NCBI GenBank assembly: GCA_023055505.1
Contig: JALIRH010000004.1
Location: 10,969,368-11,033,367, forward strand
DNA length: 64,000 nucleotides
Origin: Callipepla californica brunnescens
Taxonomy: Eukaryota > Chordata > Aves > Galliformes > Odontophoridae
Direction of reading: 5' to 3'
Shown: piece by piece, positions 60,161 to 64,000 of the stretch
How positions within the stretch are numbered: position 1 is the stretch's first letter
How the letters are laid out: every line of letters begins with the position of its first letter
The notes under the pieces: model-generated
Database searches by the model: none
Told to the model about the DNA's origin: nothing
Seen by the model: only the letters and a program-made list of their open reading frames with translations
Program-made: the position numbers and the translations under genes

Positions 60161-63100
60161 TTAAAAACCTGGAGCACTCAGTGACAGGATCAGTGCACCT
60201 GAGGTGGGAGGGAATACCTTAATGACTTCAGCATGCAGCAGTATGGACTGTGAACTGTGTTATGTGATACGGCAGCGTGTGTTGTCTCTGCCTCTGAATG
60301 TAACTGAACAGACTGAAAATATTCTCTTGACGATACTGGGAATCTGTTGTTACACAGGAGTGAGGGACTGAGTAAAAGACTGGAGTTATTTGGGGTGTGT
60401 TGGCAAAGTGGGTTAGGAGAGCAGATACGAACTGGGTAGTGAGGGTTTGGTTGAGATTGAACTAGTGCGAAGGGTGGGAGATTTTAATTTGGAAACAAAA
60501 AAACTACACGTACACGAAAGCAGAAAGTGCCTGATGCTGAAACTTGTGGGGTTGGTTTCCTTGGAGAAACGCCTAAGAATTTTCCCATTTAATTTTGGGT
60601 GAGCTGATTCCGAGCGTTTATACATACGCTGTTACACTTCTGTGAGGAGATGGAGTAAGTGGCCTGGTGGTCTCTTCCGTGCCCACTGGGTCTTCTGGAA
60701 ACTGAGCTCTGAAGGGCAGTAGGCTGGCTCCTGGCACCTAAAGATCCTTCTGAAGGCGTGGAAAACTCTAAAGCCTTTTTATGGAGATTTTGGTCCTGAA
60801 TGAGGCTCTGTAGAAGGGCCACCTGAATCCCTACTCGGTAACAAACCGTGGTTGGGATTGAGAATGGAAACTTTCCAACTAGTGGCTGTTTGTGATGCGG
60901 TTGTTAAATGCGTTCCAGACTCAAGCAAATGCTGTGCTAAAAGCGTTCCTGTTGTTACAGCTATCGAGTGAATCCTGGGCAGCTTTTATCCCTGCTGCGC
61001 AGTCATGCTGTCCCCACCTTCCTATTAAGCAATGTGGGAGCAGAAAGCAAGGGAGCAGTGGGTGTTTCTGGGGGGTTTGTCTTGATACAGAGTGCTGTTA
61101 CTTCAATGGAACTTGTGCTGTCAGAGGAGTATCAGCTGCTGCTGCTCCAGGTAGATTTCTGCATCATTATACCAGAGTGCTCACACAGTTAGCATTTCTG
61201 TGGCAGAAACTGAAAGTAGAGATCTTGATGCTTTGTTTACTGCTTGTTGGTTTGGGTTTATTTGTGTGTGTAAGTAGCGAAAGCGAACCCTTCCTATCTG
61301 GAAGTTACAGTAGGATAAAGGTCAAGACAAGGTCTTGGTGGCAAACAACAAAAAGACAAAACTCTTTTTTTCCTACGAAATGCCTTGTAACCTTTAAAAC
61401 AGGCATGGTGCTCTCTTGATATTCTCTTCGCCCTGATGAGGTAATACTTTAACCTGTCTTGTATGTAAAGTGCTCAGCTGGAAGCTTTTCCCTTTGTTAC
61501 TGCCTTGACAGACTTGCCATGTAGCCATGCAGTTTGCAAGCTAACCTGTCAGGAAAGTACCTCATCAATTACATGTGTTTGACACGTTCAGCTGCTGTCA
61601 CCAAGCATGTTGGGGTGGGGAAATAAACATGGAAAGCCTAGGCATGACTAAAGTGAAGCTGTAGCAGACCCAGTTCTGGGTAGATGGGTTTCCTGCTGAA
61701 GTTGTCACTTGCAGCTCCAGAAAACCAACTTGCTTCCTTTTAGCTGCTGGCCTGGGTGCATTCCACATGGAAATCTTTGCAAACTGCCAGAGCACAGAGG
61801 TTGCATTCCTTACCTGCCACAAAGGCCAGGTTCATTGCTCCTCATGGCACTGGCTGAGGGCTGACAGTGCTTTGCTAGGATTTTCCCTGCCTGTGAGCAG
61901 CAGCTGTAGAAGTTGTACTGAATGGGGTATGAAGCTGTGAGTTCGTTCTTCTTGGCTGTGAGAAGCCAGCTTTTGTCAAAGGATCCTTCTTTAAGTGATT
62001 GATGCTGATGATGGGCTTTCTGCATCTTTAAGCCACCTTTTATTTCATGGTAAAAAGATGTTGAGTGCAGAACACCGTACTGATATGAAATGTGTCTTAG
62101 CCCCTCCATAATAAAGGAGATGGTAAATATGCCATTGCTAGATGGTCTGCAGTTATTAATGGTCTGCATAAAAATAAGCACAATGCTGCTGGTGTTGTCT
62201 GTGGTGGTCAGCATGCAGCTTTTATTTTAACAAGTGGTGCTTCTGAGAAGGGAAACAGGTGAAGGTTTAAAAGCAAAGCACCTAGAAACCTGGTAATTGA
62301 TGAAAGATGGTGTGAGACCACTGCACAACTTGCTGGGCTCTGCAGGCTGTGAGAGTAAGAAGGTAATTGCTGTCACAGCTGTGAGTTGATATTAGCACTT
62401 AGTTTTTATGTGTATTTTGCAGCTAATTCAAACCTTACAATTCTTCTGACATTACTGATCTGTTACTTTACCAGTGGTGTTAAGGAAACTCTTTGCTCCT
62501 CTAAAAGGGACGTACTTTGCCATCAGACTCTGAAAGTTGTGTCTTATATGTAATTCAGCTTGTTTTCTAGATGAGGACTCTCATAGGCTCACAATCCAAA
62601 AACATAAAACTGCTGTAGTACCAGTACTGGGTGGCTGGGGACCCAACTTAAAACTTGGCTCTTTCTCACCCTGTTTACATATGATTGGAAGTCTGAAACC
62701 CCTCTTAATGTTCCAGTGAGAAGAACAGAAGCTTTAGAAAGGTTTTGATGACCACTGAGAAGGCAGAGTAGTCTTGCATTTCCCTTCACAACTTTTGGCT
62801 TTTTGTTCAAACATGGGGTGTGTATGGCACGTGGAAGGAGGGGACATGTTTTGTTAGGCAGTGTTATTTTTTTTTTCTGATACTGTCCATCAAAATGGAA
62901 GAGCTCTCTGGGGGAAGAATGCATTTGATTGAGGCACTGACATCTGTGTCTGGAAAATCTGGTCTGACTGCAGAGAGAGCACAGCGTGATGGAGCTCAGG
63001 TTCATGGAGTGGGGCAAGCAGAAAGAAGCATAACTCGATGTCCACTTGAAGCTCTGCAGAGTGCCTTCTCTGTGATCTTCCATTATTTGTTGGCTTTCTA

Positions 63101-64000
63101 ATTTCCCTTCTAGACCTTACTTATGAATGGCTATTATTTTGAACCTAAGCAAAAGTAAGTTGAGACTTGACCAAAGTCTTCTCATTCAAAGCGTTCGTTC
63201 CTAGGTTGGTAAGCTGCATCTCACAGCTGCCGCTGTATTTTAATTTCCTTGCTTAATAGGCAGCACTGTTCTTACTTCTGTTGTGTTGAGAAATGTGCAA
63301 ATGGAGAGACTGCAGAAATGAGCATAGAGGGGTCCTAAGTTTTGGTACATTGAAACAAGATGAGGAACCCTTTTCCTCAAGTATCAGTAGAAGTCAAGGA
63401 TTTATTTTAACCTGCTTGAATTACACATTAAAAGAAGAAATATCTTCAGTTGCTCTTTTCATGCTGTCAGATGCGTACACTCCAGAGAGCACTGTAGGGA
63501 TTCCAGCCTTCAGTTTGAAGAGCAAAACATGTTTGTTTGTGATATGGTCATGCTAGCCTGATATGTCATGTTAGCCTGGGTATGTGCACAGAATGGGTTG
63601 ATCAGTCCTGTCCTTACAGCATACGGTAGCTGAGAATTCAAGATAATACATTTAGGGGCTCAGCCTTTGCTTTATGAAAAGGGCAGTCTTGCCTGACACC
63701 TTGAAAATGTGCAGCTGTCAGAATTTATCTTAATGGTTCTCTGAGCCTTAGTATGAGGAAAAGCAGGAACATTTTGCCCACAGTCTTTGCTAACTCGTGA
63801 AGTTCAGGTAGTCTGTAATGTGAGTGGAGAGGTCTGGGGAGCCTTTAACGACAGTAAGGAGTCAAATGAGAAGGAAGTATATGACAGGCAACTCTAGGTT
63901 TCATTTTCAGAGTGTTAACTTCAGACATGAGTCCATTCTAATTCTGGCAGAGCCATAGCTGACGGGAGCTTCAAGAGGCAAAGCAGTGTTGGGCTCTGAG

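Larger units (their letters stand above)
56782..64000 (+). other. PPP6R3: probable first intron downstream of the CpG island
   Basis: It begins GTACGG, is very GC-rich for 500 bases and then becomes ordinary AT-rich non-coding sequence. I saw no exon with conserved coding potential up to the window end. It contains a T27 run (57389-57415), a CR1 fragment near 60.04 kb and several chance open frames. A second 5' UTR exon could hide here undetected. Confidence 0.5.

Overview
The window is vertebrate nuclear DNA, almost certainly from a bird and probably a galliform such as chicken. The evidence is intron-rich genes at low gene density, several CR1 retroposon fragments with the typical avian 3' end (ending in gattctatgat), no Alu- or B1-like SINEs, and one sharp CpG island. 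It contains no bacterial operons, CRISPR arrays or phage genes.

The main gene is LRP5, the Wnt/Norrin co-receptor, on the + strand. Sixteen coding exons lie between 18125 and 40758. By exon length, phase and encoded residues they correspond to human exons 8-23. Joined, they give an uninterrupted frame of 1089 codons plus stop: the end of beta-propeller 2, EGF2, propeller 3, EGF3, propeller 4, EGF4, three LDLR-A repeats, one membrane helix and a 207-residue cytoplasmic tail with all five PPP(S/T)P-type motifs. Paralogue-specific residues in the propellers and tail match LRP5, not LRP6. Positions 1-18124 are intron 7; no upstream exon was found there. Intron 13 has a GC-AG boundary. Intron 20 holds a candidate alternative terminal exon with its own polyadenylation signal.

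From 40.95 to 56.1 kb the sequence looks intergenic. It has CR1 pieces, simple repeats, a strong inverted repeat at 49.4 kb and a possible distal polyadenylation site at 47.47 kb. A tRNA-Ala(AGC) gene lies on the - strand at 56078-56150. It sits about 0.5 kb upstream of a TATA-less CpG island (about 56.2-57.3 kb) carrying six CCAAT boxes, a CRE-like site and a YY1-like site. A probable non-coding first exon ends at 56781, and the rest of the window is probably its first intron. By conserved synteny this gene is likely PPP6R3, but no coding exon is visible here to prove it.

Functionally, LRP5 binds Wnt-Frizzled or Norrin-Frizzled outside the cell and recruits Axin through phosphorylated PPPSP motifs inside. 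The tRNA and the putative phosphatase-6 regulatory subunit gene are neighbours without an evident functional link.
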